Positions 26,092 through 35,345 of a DNA stretch of 64,000 nucleotides are shown here, piece by piece. Positions within the stretch are counted from its first letter, which is position 1. Each line of letters opens with the position of its first letter. Under the pieces are notes generated by a model. That model did not search any database, was not told the origin of the DNA, and was given only the letters and a program-made list of their open reading frames with translations. The translations under genes and the position numbers were made by a program. The stretch is from assembly GCF_030252325.1 (NCBI RefSeq), contig NZ_CP126981.1, forward strand, positions 496,001 to 560,000, written 5' to 3'. This DNA comes from Candidatus Mycobacterium wuenschmannii (GTDB lineage Bacteria; Actinomycetota; Actinomycetes; Mycobacteriales; Mycobacteriaceae).

Positions 26092-27306
26092 ATGACTCGT
26101 GTCGTGCACACCCAGGTATGCGTCGCCGGCGGTGGTCCCGCGGGCATGGTGCACGCGCTTCTGTTGGCGCGGGCGGGAATCGACGTGACGGTGCTGGAGA
26201 AGCACAATGACTTCCTGCGAGATTTCCGCGGCGACACCGTGCATCCGAGCACGCTACGGATCATCGACCAGCTGGGGCTGATCGACGAGTTTCTTCGCCT
26301 CCCGCACACCAAGGTCCGTCGTCTCGCCTTCGATACCGACGGGACGCTGCGAACCTTCGGGAACTTCAGCGCGCTCGCGCGGCTGGGCTTCAAGCAGCCC
26401 TACATCGCGTTGATGCCGCAGTGGGACTTTCTCGACTTCCTGGCCGAAAAGGCAAGCGCTTACCCGGAATTCACGCTGATCCGCAATGCGGAGGTTACCG
26501 ACCTGATCTTCGACGGGGATCGCGTCGTCGGAGTGCGCACGCCCGACCTCGAGGTGCGTTGCCAGTTGGTGATCGGCGCGGACGGACGCAAGTCCGCGGT
26601 GCGCGCAGCGGCGGGACTGCAGACCGCAGCGTCGAACTCGCCGATCGACGTGCTGTGGTTCCGGCTGAGCTGGCGTCCGGGCGATCCGCAGGAGTTGGTG
26701 GGGATCGTCCGCAAGGGCCTGATGATGGCGATGATCTATCGCACCGACTACTGGCAGATCGCCTACATCATGCCCAAAGGTGAGAACCCACGCGACGGTT
26801 CGCTCGGAGAGTTCACGCAGCGGCTCGTCTCCGTGCAGCCGCAACTGGCCGAGCACGTCAAGGATCTGCACTCGTGGGACGACACCAGCCAGCTCGACGT
26901 GCGGGTGGACCGCCTCGAGAAGTGGTGGCGAAAAGGGTTGTTGTGCATAGGAGATGCCGCGCATGCGATGTCGCCGGTCGGCGGGATCGGCATCAACCTC
27001 GCGGTCGCGGACGCGGTGGCAGCGGCCAACGCGCTGTGCGGCCCGCTGCGCGAAAACCGGGTCACCGAAGCCGACTTGGCGAAGGTGCAGCGCCGCCGCG
27101 AGCTACCGACCCGCATCATTCAGGCCGGTCAGGTGTTCATTCAGAACAACGTCATCGAACCGAATCTCGCCGGCGACCTGTCCCCGGTCCGGGTGCCGAA
27201 AATCGTCGGCCGCGGGCCATTTCAATACATTCCGCCGATTCTGGTCGGCAGCGGAATCCGACCCGAACGCGTCCGTACGCCCGACGTGCACGCCGGACTA
27301 GGCTGA
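26092..27306 (+). CDS. PHBH-type FAD-dependent monooxygenase
   Basis: The 404-residue protein has CVAGGGPAGMVHALLLARAG as the N-terminal dinucleotide fold, GADGRKSAVRAAAG as the GD motif with substrate-side DG (about 162-178), and CIGDAAHAMSPVGGIGINLA near residue 290. These are the three signatures of flavin hydroxylases of the PHBH/UbiH class. The substrate is not evident; aromatic or polyketide-like compounds are typical. It stands between nrdR and the nitrobindin gene, which are adjacent in M. tuberculosis as I recall, so it may be an insertion. A -10 hexamer six bases before the ATG suggests its own leaderless promoter. Confidence 0.8.
   Translation: MTRVVHTQVCVAGGGPAGMVHALLLARAGIDVTVLEKHNDFLRDFRGDTVHPSTLRIIDQLGLIDEFLRLPHTKVRRLAFDTDGTLRTFGNFSALARLGFKQPYIALMPQWDFLDFLAEKASAYPEFTLIRNAEVTDLIFDGDRVVGVRTPDLEVRCQLVIGADGRKSAVRAAAGLQTAASNSPIDVLWFRLSWRPGDPQELVGIVRKGLMMAMIYRTDYWQIAYIMPKGENPRDGSLGEFTQRLVSVQPQLAEHVKDLHSWDDTSQLDVRVDRLEKWWRKGLLCIGDAAHAMSPVGGIGINLAVADAVAAANALCGPLRENRVTEADLAKVQRRRELPTRIIQAGQVFIQNNVIEPNLAGDLSPVRVPKIVGRGPFQYIPPILVGSGIRPERVRTPDVHAGLG
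27299..27304 (+). promoter_or_regulatory. -10 element, leaderless geometry, nitrobindin gene
   Basis: TAGGCT is followed by six bases and the ATG at 27311. It overlaps the end of the oxidoreductase gene. Confidence 0.5.
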
Positions 27307-27310
27307 CCGG

Positions 27311-27796
27311 ATGCCGCCCGAACTACACCCCAACCTGCACCACCTGGCGCCATTGCTCGGCACCTGGCAGGGCCGGGGGGCCGGCGAGTACCCGACCATC
27401 GAGTCATTCGACTACCTCGAAGAAGTCACGTTTTCCCATGTGGGCAAACCGTTTTTGATCTACGGCCAAAAGACCAAGGCCGCGGCCGACGGGGCGCCGT
27501 TGCACGCCGAAGCCGGTTACCTCCGGGTGCCGCGCTACAACGAGATCGAACTGGTGCTGGCGCACCCGAGTGGCATCACCGAGATCGAAGTCGGCCGCTA
27601 CATTGCCGACGGCGACACCATCGAGCTCGAGATGTCGACGACTCAGGTCGCCATGACGCCGTCCGCCAAAGAGGTGACGTCACTCGGTCGCCGATTCCGG
27701 GTCCACGGCGACGAGCTCTCCTACTCCCTGGAGATGGCCGCGGTCGGGCAGCCGCTGCAGCATCACCTGTCGGCGACGTTGCATCGCAAGGGTTAA
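27311..27796 (+). CDS. Nitrobindin-like haem protein (Rv2717c-like)
   Basis: A 161-residue beta-barrel protein with [19 protein letters not shown], the GxWxGxG signature, and a C-terminal [11 protein letters not shown] that carries the haem-ligand histidine of nitrobindins. The family holds ferric haem in a lipocalin-like barrel and isomerises peroxynitrite. The start is four bases after the oxidoreductase stop. The stop overlaps the convergent phzF-like gene by four bases. Confidence 0.88.
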   Translation: MPPELHPNLHHLAPLLGTWQGRGAGEYPTIESFDYLEEVTFSHVGKPFLIYGQKTKAAADGAPLHAEAGYLRVPRYNEIELVLAHPSGITEIEVGRYIADGDTIELEMSTTQVAMTPSAKEVTSLGRRFRVHGDELSYSLEMAAVGQPLQHHLSATLHRKG

Positions 27797-28479
27797 GAGA
27801 TTCGACGCACGCCGTCCTCGGCGACGAAGCCGCCGACCCGGACCCAGCCGTGTGGGCTCCACGTCGTCTCGATCACCGATCCCGCACCTTGCGTGATGTG
27901 CAGGTCGCGGCTGAGATAGTCGGTGATGCGCACGGCCGCCGACCCCGTCGCCTCGTCTTCTGGCACACCGAGATTGGGCGCGAACATTCGCGAGCGCAAC
28001 GACCCGGCGGGCTCGTCGGTCCATGTCCAGAGATAGTGTGCGACGTCGTCGGAGAAGTCGGCTGGGTCGGCGGCGGCCAGGTCGTCGGCGCTGTCCACAT
28101 CGTGGATCGCGAACTCCGGTGACCAGTCCGAACGGGCGCTGACGGTAGTGATGTCGCCGTCGAAGCGCACCTGCACCAGGCCGGCGGGCACCTGCAGCGT
28201 GTGAATGGGCCGGCCAATCGAGCGCAACCACCACGCCGCTCCGACCGTCGGATGCCCGGCGAACGCCAGTTCGGTCAGCGGGGTGTAGATCCGCGCTTTC
28301 GCGGTGGTGGCCCCGTCTGTGGGCACCTCGACGAAAACTGTTTCGCTGTAACCCAATTCGGTGGCGATTCGCTGGTGCTGGTCTGGTGTGATCGTGGCCG
28401 CGTCGACGACGCCGAGTAGATTGCCGAAATTGCCTGCCGCATCAGTGAATACCCGCAACACGGTGACGTCGACGCTCAT
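27793..28479 (-). CDS. PhzF-family isomerase/epimerase
   Basis: This 228-residue protein has the PhzF/DapF-like two-domain fold. Conserved parts include [21 protein letters not shown] (with the catalytic glutamate), [16 protein letters not shown] and [16 protein letters not shown]. The family catalyses proton shifts on small molecules; the substrate here is unknown. TAGAGT lies seven bases before the ATG. It lies 24 bases after the hydrolase gene that precedes it on the same strand. Confidence 0.85.
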   Translation of the reverse strand: MSVDVTVLRVFTDAAGNFGNLLGVVDAATITPDQHQRIATELGYSETVFVEVPTDGATTAKARIYTPLTELAFAGHPTVGAAWWLRSIGRPIHTLQVPAGLVQVRFDGDITTVSARSDWSPEFAIHDVDSADDLAAADPADFSDDVAHYLWTWTDEPAGSLRSRMFAPNLGVPEDEATGSAAVRITDYLSRDLHITQGAGSVIETTWSPHGWVRVGGFVAEDGVRRIS

Positions 28480-28486
28480 GGGAGCG

Positions 28487-28492
28487 ACTCTA
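28487..28492 (-). promoter_or_regulatory. -10 element, near-leaderless, phzF-like gene
   Basis: TAGAGT on the minus strand lies seven bases before the ATG at 28479. Confidence 0.45.
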
Positions 28493-28503
28493 CGGGGCCG
28501 CGG

Positions 28504-29526
28504 TCAGGTGGCGCTGCGCTCGTCGGCGCCCATGGCCTCGAGCACCGCGACCCGGGTGTCGATGGGTCCGGACACCGTCTGTGCACCGCCGCCGGTGCGG
28601 AGCAGTTCGCGAAGCGCGGTCTGGTCGTAGTCGGCCGGCGCGGTGGTGTCGATGAAGCGCTCGACGATCTCGATGAAGCGGTCGGGATCGTCATGGAACG
28701 GGAAATGCCCGGAGCGCTCGAAGATCTCGAGCTGGGAGCCCGGCATGGCGGCGTGCGCCATGTGGGCGTGGCTGATCGGCACGACGACGTCGTCGGTGCC
28801 CCAAATGATCTGCACCGGAACGGATTGCGTCAGATAACATCGGTCCAGCATCGTGACGCTCTGGCCGCGCCAGTCCACCACCGCGCGCAGTGTCCGGGTG
28901 AATGCCGCCGAGGCCATCGGCTCTGGGAGGCCGGCCAAGATCCGCAGTACATCGGGCAGATCATGGCCGATCGCGGTGGAGCCCACCAACATTCCGGCCG
29001 CGCGGCCGACGATTTGCAAAGCCGGCAGCACCAACGGCAGTCGCAGCAGCGCCAGCGCCTCGCTGCCCATCGGCAGCGACGCGAACCGCAGCAGAATGTT
29101 GACGTCCTTGGTGACGCCGCCGGCGGCGACCAATACCAGTCGCTCTACCAAGTGCGGGAACTGGTAGGCGAATTGCATGGCGACACCGCCGCCGAGCGAG
29201 TGGCCGATAACGGTGACGCGCTCGATGTCCAGAACCGACAGCAGGTCACGCATTCCGTTGGCGTAGGCCGCAGCCGAATAGTCCGCGCGCGGCTTGTCCG
29301 ACTCGCCGTGTCCCAGCAGATCGACCGCGATGACGGTAAACCGTTGCGCGAGAGCGGATTGCACGGTCGACCAGGTCGTCGAGTTATCGCCGATGCCGTG
29401 GATCAGCAGGATCACCGGACCGGAGCCGGCGATACGGAACGCGCGCCGGTAGCCGTGCACCGTCCGGAACTGGAGTTGCGGCGTGACCTCGCGCACCGAG
29501 CGAAGATTCGGTTTGCGCTGAGTCAT
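28504..29526 (-). CDS. Alpha/beta hydrolase (Rv2715-like)
   Basis: A 340-residue alpha/beta hydrolase: oxyanion motif LIHGIGDNSTTW, nucleophile elbow VIGHSLGGGVAMQFA, acid in IIWGTDDVVVP, and base histidine in ERSGHFPFHDDP. A lipase or esterase role on hydrophobic substrates is likely; substrate unknown. The ATG at 29526 gives the M. tuberculosis-like length; an upstream extension reaches into the PAC2 gene and is rejected. It follows the PAC2 gene by 34 bases, forming a likely operon. Confidence 0.88.
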   Translation of the reverse strand: MTQRKPNLRSVREVTPQLQFRTVHGYRRAFRIAGSGPVILLIHGIGDNSTTWSTVQSALAQRFTVIAVDLLGHGESDKPRADYSAAAYANGMRDLLSVLDIERVTVIGHSLGGGVAMQFAYQFPHLVERLVLVAAGGVTKDVNILLRFASLPMGSEALALLRLPLVLPALQIVGRAAGMLVGSTAIGHDLPDVLRILAGLPEPMASAAFTRTLRAVVDWRGQSVTMLDRCYLTQSVPVQIIWGTDDVVVPISHAHMAHAAMPGSQLEIFERSGHFPFHDDPDRFIEIVERFIDTTAPADYDQTALRELLRTGGGAQTVSGPIDTRVAVLEAMGADERSAT

Positions 29527-29560
29527 GTCGCCAACTTCGCTGTCGGGCCCGATAGGGCGA

Positions 29561-30541
29561 TCAGGTCGGATCGTCGTCGTTCTTCTCGGCCTGCTGGGCC
29601 AGGAATCGCTCGAACTCGGCTCCGAGTTCGTCACCGCTGGGTAGATCTTCATCCCGCGTCAGGAGAGACCGATTCTCTTGCGCGGCAATGAAGGCATCGT
29701 ACTGTCGCTCCAGCGCCTCCACCACTTGAGCGACATCCGAGCTGGCCTCGACCTGTTCATCGACTTTGACCTTGACTTCTTCCGCAGCCTCGGTCAGAGA
29801 GGTCAGAGGAAGTTGCAACGCGCCGGTCTTGGCCAGCTGCTCCAGCAGTGCCTGCGCAGCCGCCGGATAGTCAGTCTGCGCCAGGTAGTGGGGGACGTGC
29901 ACGGTGTAACCGACGACCTCCTGACCGTGCTGCGCCATCCGGTACTCCAACAGGTTCGACGCGCTGCCGGGAACCTGCACCTCGGAGATCCACGGCGTGA
30001 AGTCGGCGATCAGCTCGCGGTTGTTCGAGTGCGCGGTCAGCGTGATCGGCCGGGTGTGCGGTACGGCCATGGGGATGGCGCCCAGACCGATGGTCTGTCG
30101 CACGCCGAGCCGCTCGGCCAGCAACCGGACGGCTGTGATGAACCGCTCCCACTTCAAGTCCGGCTCCATGCCGGCCAACAACAGAAACGGCGTCCCTACG
30201 CTGTCGTGCATGGCGTAGAGGCTCAGTTCGGGGTCCTCGTAGTGGGTGAAGTGGTCGGTCTTGAACGTCATCAGCGGCCGCCGCGAGCGGTAATCGAGCA
30301 GTTCATCGATCGCAAACGACGCCACCAGCTCGGTGTCCAGCGAGTTCTTGAGGTGGCCGGCCGCCAGCTTGATCGCGTGACCCGCGTCGGAGAAGCCTTC
30401 GAGGGCGTGCACCAGAACCGGCCCGCGGCCGTCGGACAGCGACAGTTGGGGCGCCGGGAACTCGAGCTCGTACATGGCGTTCTGCTCGGGCTGGTAGCGC
30501 CGGTCCCGGTCGGGTGTTTCGGACGGCTCGTTGTGGCCCAT
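29561..30541 (-). CDS. PAC2-family protein (Rv2714-like)
   Basis: The 326-residue protein has VLVHALEGFSDAGHAIKLAA, LLAGMEPDLKWERF and GLGAIPMAVPHTRPI, typical of the PAC2 (proteasome assembly chaperone 2-like) family in actinobacteria. The C-terminal 80 residues are acidic and coiled. GAGGAGG lies eight bases before the chosen ATG. Function unknown; an oligomeric assembly or regulatory role is only a family-level guess. Confidence 0.85.
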   Translation of the reverse strand: MGHNEPSETPDRDRRYQPEQNAMYELEFPAPQLSLSDGRGPVLVHALEGFSDAGHAIKLAAGHLKNSLDTELVASFAIDELLDYRSRRPLMTFKTDHFTHYEDPELSLYAMHDSVGTPFLLLAGMEPDLKWERFITAVRLLAERLGVRQTIGLGAIPMAVPHTRPITLTAHSNNRELIADFTPWISEVQVPGSASNLLEYRMAQHGQEVVGYTVHVPHYLAQTDYPAAAQALLEQLAKTGALQLPLTSLTEAAEEVKVKVDEQVEASSDVAQVVEALERQYDAFIAAQENRSLLTRDEDLPSGDELGAEFERFLAQQAEKNDDDPT

Positions 30542-30762
30542 CTCGGTTGCCTCCTCGCCACGGCGCGGTGTCACTCGCCGTGTCAGATAGTGTCCCTCAG
30601 TCCGCCGAGCAGCGGATACCTGACCCGCCCGCCACTGTGCTGACCAACGCGATCAGCACCGGCGACATTCCGGGGCATACCCGATTCCCGCTGCGCCGAA
30701 AGTGCCACGCCGACAGCGTCGATCGGCGCTCCCACGTGTGCAATCGGGCATGATCGACCGCG

Positions 30763-31551
30763 ATGCGGATATTGGCGATAGCGGCGGTGCTAGCGATGGT
30801 GCTGGGCGGCTGCGGACATTCAGCCCAATCGGTACCCGTGATCAGCAAACCGGATGAGGCGGTCGCCGGCGCCATGAACCGGGTCATCGCCGCGCCCGTC
30901 GACCCCGATCCGCGGGTTGGTGCGATCTTCCTGTCCGAGGGCGATCTGCACGCCTGCACCGGTTCGGTGCTGCACTCGACGGCGGGCAATCTGGTGCTGA
31001 CGGCCGCGCACTGCCTGAGCACCGGCGGCGGACCGGTGCGCTTCGTTCCCGGGTTTGCCCGCAACGTCGTCCCCGCGGATGTGTGGACGGTGGACACGGT
31101 CTACCTGGATCCGCGCTGGCTGGCGACAAAAGACCCCCATGCCGACTACGCGATCGCCCGCGTGAGCCGGCCGTCCGGCGGACTGGTGGAGGCGGCGGCG
31201 GGCTCGGCGTTGTCGCTCGGTTCCGCACCCGCGAGAGGCAGCGAGGTGACCGTGGTGGCTTATCCGGCGGGAATCGGCGGGGCGCCGATCGGGTGCCGGA
31301 CCGGCACCGGACTCAGTGATGCCGGCTACCCCGAGTTGCCGTGCGCAGGCCTGGTCGACGGGACCAGCGGCGCGCCCTGGATCAGCGGTTCGACCGTCAC
31401 CGGTGTGATCGGCGGCCTGCACGGTGGCGGCTGCGCGGAGAACCTGTCCTACTCACCGCCGTTCGACGAGCACCTCGCCCAGCTGTTCGCGCGGGCGCAG
31501 GCCGGCGGCCCGGGTGATGCGGCGCCGAGGTCCTTCGACGACGAGTGCTGA
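30763..31551 (+). CDS. Trypsin-like serine protease, lipoprotein
   Basis: A 262-residue protein with signal peptide and lipobox LGGC (lipidated Cys17). The catalytic triad follows: His in TAAHC, Asp in HADYA, Ser in DGTSGAP. It should act outside the membrane as a chymotrypsin-fold protease. It lies where M. tuberculosis has sthA, as I recall, so this is an accessory gene in an otherwise conserved block. A 221-base gap precedes it, with no clear promoter recognised. Confidence 0.85.
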   Translation: MRILAIAAVLAMVLGGCGHSAQSVPVISKPDEAVAGAMNRVIAAPVDPDPRVGAIFLSEGDLHACTGSVLHSTAGNLVLTAAHCLSTGGGPVRFVPGFARNVVPADVWTVDTVYLDPRWLATKDPHADYAIARVSRPSGGLVEAAAGSALSLGSAPARGSEVTVVAYPAGIGGAPIGCRTGTGLSDAGYPELPCAGLVDGTSGAPWISGSTVTGVIGGLHGGGCAENLSYSPPFDEHLAQLFARAQAGGPGDAAPRSFDDEC

Positions 31552-31654
31552 CGGCCGCTCCGGTCATTCACAGTCGGTGCTTCATGCACAGCAGGCCGCC
31601 GCGGCCGCTCGCAACGCGGACGGCGTGACGGTGTCGCTTGCCAGCGTCGTCGCC

Positions 31655-32713
31655 ATGACCAAGCAGCGACATGACTTTGAACTGAATCGGCCCGGCGCGG
31701 TGATCGCCGCGCTCCCCGCGGTGCTGGGCTTCGTGCCCGAAAAATCGCTGGTGTTGTTGTCGATCGACGGCGGCGAACTCGGGTCGGTGATGCGCGTCGA
31801 CCTGTCCGACACGATCGCCGAACAGGTCGCGCATCTCGCGGAGGTCGCCGCCGCCGCGGGCCCTGAGGCGGCCATCGCGGTGATCGTCGACGCCGACGGC
31901 GCGGGCTGCCCGATGTGCAACGACCAGTACCGCGACCTGTGCTGGACGTTGACCGACGAACTCGCCAGGCACGACATCGCGTTGTGGGCCGTCCACGTCG
32001 TGGACCGGGTGGCGGTCGGCGGTCGCTGGCACTGCGTCGACGGCTGCGGCGCCGGAGGTGTTGTCGAGGACCCGTCGGCCTCGCCGCTGGCGGCCGCCGC
32101 GGTGCTGGACGGGCGGCGGCTCTACGCTCGCCGAGCCGATCTGCAGGCGGTGATCGCGGTCGCCGACCGGTTCCGCAGCGCGGAGTTGACCGACCTGATC
32201 GCCGAGCGTGCCGCGCTGCGCGACACGTCGCATCGCGCCGACTCCGATCGCTGCGTGCGCCGCGACATCGAAGCCGCGATGGCGGCCGCGGCTGCCGTCG
32301 CCGACGGGCAGCAGCTTGCCGACACCGAGGTTGCCGGGCTCGCCTGTGGGTTGGCAGACGTCGAAGTCCGCGACACGTTGTACGCGCTGGCCGTCGGGCA
32401 CAGCGCCGGCGACGCGGAGTCGCTGTGGGCGTTGCTGTCGCGCACGCTGCCGATGCCGTGGCGCGTCGAGGCGTTGGTGTTGTTGGCCTTCAGCGCCTAT
32501 GCCCGCGGCGACGGGCCGCTGGCCGGGGTGTCGCTGGAGGCCGCGCTGCGCTGCGAGCCGGGGCATCGGATGGCGGGGATGCTCGACACGGCGCTGCAGT
32601 CGGGCCTGCGGCCCGAACACATTCGGGAGCTGGCGATCACCGGCTACCGGTTGGCCGATCGGCTCGGGGTGCGGCTACCGCCGCGGCGAGTGTTCACCCG
32701 CCGTGCGATGTGA
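31655..32713 (+). CDS. DUF4192 protein (Rv2712c-like)
   Basis: This 352-residue protein contains LNRPGAVIAALPAVLGFVPE and KSLVLLSIDGGELGSVMRVD, the start of DUF4192. A central Cys-rich stretch (CPMCNDQY, HCVDGCG) and a helical C-terminal half follow. The family occurs in actinobacteria and has no assigned function. The ATG at 31655 gives the same length as M. tuberculosis; an in-frame GTG at 31626 is an alternative. Neither has a good ribosome-binding site. It converges on ideR with four bases between stops. Confidence 0.85.
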   Translation: MTKQRHDFELNRPGAVIAALPAVLGFVPEKSLVLLSIDGGELGSVMRVDLSDTIAEQVAHLAEVAAAAGPEAAIAVIVDADGAGCPMCNDQYRDLCWTLTDELARHDIALWAVHVVDRVAVGGRWHCVDGCGAGGVVEDPSASPLAAAAVLDGRRLYARRADLQAVIAVADRFRSAELTDLIAERAALRDTSHRADSDRCVRRDIEAAMAAAAAVADGQQLADTEVAGLACGLADVEVRDTLYALAVGHSAGDAESLWALLSRTLPMPWRVEALVLLAFSAYARGDGPLAGVSLEAALRCEPGHRMAGMLDTALQSGLRPEHIRELAITGYRLADRLGVRLPPRRVFTRRAM

Positions 32714-32717
32714 GTGG

Positions 32718-33410
32718 CTAGACCTTTTCGACCTTGACGGCGTGCGCCATCTCGTGCGGCAGGCCCACGTTCTCGTGGCCGGGGATGACGATCGTCACGC
32801 CGCCGGCCTGGTTGGACTCGACGGTGACGCGCGCGTTCGGGACGACGCCGGCGTCCTTGAGACGGCTGATCAGGTCGATGTCGCCCTGCACGTGCTCGGT
32901 CAGCTGGCGCACCACGACGGCGACGGGCGGGCCTGCCGGCAACTCCGTCAGCCGGACCAGGTTGTCGTCGTCGGGGCCGAAGCCGTCGCCGATGCCAAGA
33001 TCGATGAGCCCGGGGATCGGGTTGCCGAACGGGGAGGTGGTCGGGTTGTTGAGCACCTTCATCAGCCGGCGCTCGACGTCGTCGCTCATCACGTGCTCCC
33101 AGCGACAGGCCTCGGCGTGGACCTCTTCCCACGGCACGCCGATGACGTCGACCAGCAGCCGCTCGGCGAGCCGGTGCTTGCGCATCACGGAGACGGCCAG
33201 CGCCCGGCCCTTATCGGTCAGCTCGAGGTGGCGGTCGCCGGCCACATGCAGCAGCCCGTCGCGCTCCATTCGCGACACGGTCTGGCTGACCGTCGGCCCA
33301 CTCTGGTCCAGCCGTTCGGCGATACGGGCACGCAGCGGGGTGACGCCCTCTTCCTCGAGGTCGTAGATGGTCCGCAGGTACATCTCGGTGGTATCAACCA
33401 GGTCGTTCAT
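32718..33410 (-). CDS. ideR: IdeR, iron-dependent repressor
   Basis: A 230-residue DtxR-family regulator with winged helix, dimerisation domain and SH3-like end. Metal ligands are all present: Met10, Cys102, Glu105 and His106 for one site; His79, Glu83 and His98 for the other. With Fe2+ it represses siderophore genes and activates iron storage. The ATG matches the M. tuberculosis length. It is downstream of sigB on the same strand, separated by a strong hairpin. Confidence 0.97.
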   Translation of the reverse strand: MNDLVDTTEMYLRTIYDLEEEGVTPLRARIAERLDQSGPTVSQTVSRMERDGLLHVAGDRHLELTDKGRALAVSVMRKHRLAERLLVDVIGVPWEEVHAEACRWEHVMSDDVERRLMKVLNNPTTSPFGNPIPGLIDLGIGDGFGPDDDNLVRLTELPAGPPVAVVVRQLTEHVQGDIDLISRLKDAGVVPNARVTVESNQAGGVTIVIPGHENVGLPHEMAHAVKVEKV

Positions 33411-33480
33411 TCCGCACCTTCCATTGCCGCCGAGTCTACTTGGCAAGCTGGGCGAATGGTTCGCTAACACTCCAGCGCAG

Positions 33481-33514
33481 CAGTATGCCCGCCGCGGCTG
33501 CGGCGGGCATACTG
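33481..33514. terminator. Perfect 15-bp hairpin after sigB
   Basis: Arms 33481-33495 and 33500-33514 are fully complementary around a four-base GGCT loop, 20 bases after the sigB stop. No T-run follows, as is common for mycobacterial hairpin terminators. It separates sigB from ideR. Confidence 0.8.
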
Positions 33515-33534
33515 TCTCGCTTCTGGTCGGGTCG

Positions 33535-34491
33535 TCAGCTCGCGTAGGAGCGGAGCCGGTCGGCCCGCTCACCGTTGCGGAGCTTGGCCATCACCTCGCG
33601 CTCGATCTGGCGGACCCGCTCGCGGGACAGACCGAACAGCTTGCCGATCTGATCGAGTGTGCGGGGCTGCCCGTCGTCGAGTCCGAAGCGCAGCCGGATC
33701 ACCTGATGCTCCCGCTCGTCGAGCGTGGCGAGCACGCTGCGGATGTCGGTGTGCAGGAGTTCGGCGATCACCGAGTTCTCTGCGGACATGGCCTCGGCGT
33801 CCTCGATGAAATCGCCCAGCGGCGCTTCCTCTTCGGAGCCGACCGGCATGTCGAGGCTGACCGGGTCACGGCTGTGCTCAAGCAGATCGTTGATCTTCTC
33901 GACGGGGATGCCGGACTCTTCGGCAAGTTCCTCGTCGCTGGCTTCCCGGCCGAGGTTCTGGTGCATCTCCCGCTTGATCCGGGCGAGCTTGTTGACCTGC
34001 TCGACCAGGTGGACCGGCAGCCGGATAGTGCGGCTCTGGTCGGCCATGCCGCGGGTGATCGCCTGGCGGATCCACCACGTCGCGTAGGTCGAGAACTTGA
34101 ATCCCTTTGCGTAGTCGAACTTTTCCATCGCGCGGATCAGGCCGAGGTTGCCCTCCTGGATGAGATCCAGCAGCGGCATACCGCGACCCGTGTAGCGCTT
34201 GGCCAGCGAGACGACCAGTCGCAGGTTGGCCTCCAGCAGATGGCTGCGGGCCGCTTCGCCGTCGCGCACGATGGCGGCAAGATCGCGCTTGCGGTTTTCG
34301 CCCAAGCGCTTGCGGGTTTCGAGCAAATGCTTGGCGTACAAGCCGGCCTCGATGCGCTTGGCGAGTTCGACCTCGTCGGCTGCGGTGAGCAGTGCCGTCT
34401 TGCCGATCCCGTTCAGATACACGCGCACCAGATCTGCGGCTGGGCTTTGAGAGTCCAGATCGCTGTCCCGGCGTGTGGTGGCATTTGCCAT
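33535..34491 (-). CDS. sigB: SigB, stress/stationary-phase sigma factor
   Basis: This 318-residue group 2 sigma factor lacks the long N-terminal region 1.1 of SigA. It has region 1.2 ([20 protein letters not shown]), region 2 ([20 protein letters not shown]) and region 4 ([20 protein letters not shown] with RERVRQIE). It directs general stress and stationary-phase transcription. AGGAGG lies before the ATG. An ECF-type promoter upstream suggests SigE or SigH control, as in M. tuberculosis. Confidence 0.97.
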   Translation of the reverse strand: MANATTRRDSDLDSQSPAADLVRVYLNGIGKTALLTAADEVELAKRIEAGLYAKHLLETRKRLGENRKRDLAAIVRDGEAARSHLLEANLRLVVSLAKRYTGRGMPLLDLIQEGNLGLIRAMEKFDYAKGFKFSTYATWWIRQAITRGMADQSRTIRLPVHLVEQVNKLARIKREMHQNLGREASDEELAEESGIPVEKINDLLEHSRDPVSLDMPVGSEEEAPLGDFIEDAEAMSAENSVIAELLHTDIRSVLATLDEREHQVIRLRFGLDDGQPRTLDQIGKLFGLSRERVRQIEREVMAKLRNGERADRLRSYAS

Positions 34492-34527
34492 GGCGGCCTC
34501 CTGATCGGCGTGAGCTTTCACGGGGTA

Positions 34528-34555
34528 CAACGACCCATCGGGTGAAGTAGTTCCC
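34528..34555 (-). promoter_or_regulatory. SigE/SigH-type promoter of sigB
   Basis: On the minus strand GGGAAC (34555-34550), 17 bases, then CGTTG (34532-34528) fits the ECF pattern. It is about 37 bases before the sigB ATG. Confidence 0.6.
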
Positions 34556-34639
34556 ACGCGCTTGCGATCTCACACGCGCTGACGTGCGCGAATGTTGGGC
34601 GGCCCTAAGAATGTACTGAGAACTGCTAACAAATGCCGG

Positions 34640-35044
34640 TTATGCGGAACCGTCGATGTGCCCGTGCCGCCATTCCGGTTGGGGCGCCGAAGGACTGCGG
34701 CGTTCCAGGGCGGGTCGCTCGGCGGTGGGAAACAGGGGAGTGCGCCGTTGCGGACCGTCGAACCGGCGCGGCTCGTCGGCCCGGCGGGGCGGGCGGTCGT
34801 TGGCGATCAGGACCGCGATCCAGGGCAGTGGAATCGAGAACGCGACGATGGCCAAGGAGATAAGCCCGTTGTGCCACAAGCCGTATGCGAATGCGGCCAG
34901 CAGGAGCGCCGGTATCCGGAACGACATGATGGTCAGGTACTTCCGGACGCGTTGCCGGTGCTGTACCTCGTATGCGGGTGCGGCGGCGGTGATGAGGATC
35001 GGTCGACCATCGTCGTCGAAACCCAGCTCGTGGCTGTGCCTCAT
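34640..35044 (-). CDS. DUF3099 membrane protein
   Basis: A 134-residue protein with two hydrophobic helices (about 36-54 and 55-75) after ITAAAPAYEVQHRQRVRKYL, the DUF3099 signature, and a basic, disordered tail. Function unknown. It lies upstream of sigB on the same strand, as Rv2709 does near sigB in M. tuberculosis. The ATG at 35044 follows GTGGAGTG; longer starts would run into the divergent DUF3039 promoter. Confidence 0.8.
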   Translation of the reverse strand: MRHSHELGFDDDGRPILITAAAPAYEVQHRQRVRKYLTIMSFRIPALLLAAFAYGLWHNGLISLAIVAFSIPLPWIAVLIANDRPPRRADEPRRFDGPQRRTPLFPTAERPALERRSPSAPQPEWRHGHIDGSA

Positions 35045-35096
35045 CACTCCACTGTTCCATAAGTTGACGCACGGGGGCGGGGGCGGTTCCGGCACA

Positions 35097-35345
35097 ATGT
35101 GCGACATGGACACCCAGACGATCGAACGCACCGACACCGACGAACGCGTCGACGACGGGACCGACAGCGACACTCCCAAGTACTTCCACTACGTCAAGAA
35201 GGACAAGATCGCCGAAAGTGCGGTGATGGGTTCGCATGTCGTGGCGCTATGCGGCGAGGTGTTCCCAGTGACGAAGTCGGCGAAGCCCGGCTCGCCGGTG
35301 TGCCCGGACTGCAAGCGAATCTACGAAACCCTCAAGAAGAGCTGA
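35097..35345 (+). CDS. DUF3039 protein
   Basis: An 82-residue protein with an acidic N-terminus. A zinc-ribbon-like end has ALCGEVFPVTKSAKP and CPDCKRIYETLKK (one cysteine then a CxxC), the DUF3039 pattern (Rv2708c). The ATG at 35097 matches the M. tuberculosis length; ATG 35106 is also possible. Its last 14 bases overlap the convergent YihY gene. Unknown function. Confidence 0.82.
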   Translation: MCDMDTQTIERTDTDERVDDGTDSDTPKYFHYVKKDKIAESAVMGSHVVALCGEVFPVTKSAKPGSPVCPDCKRIYETLKKS

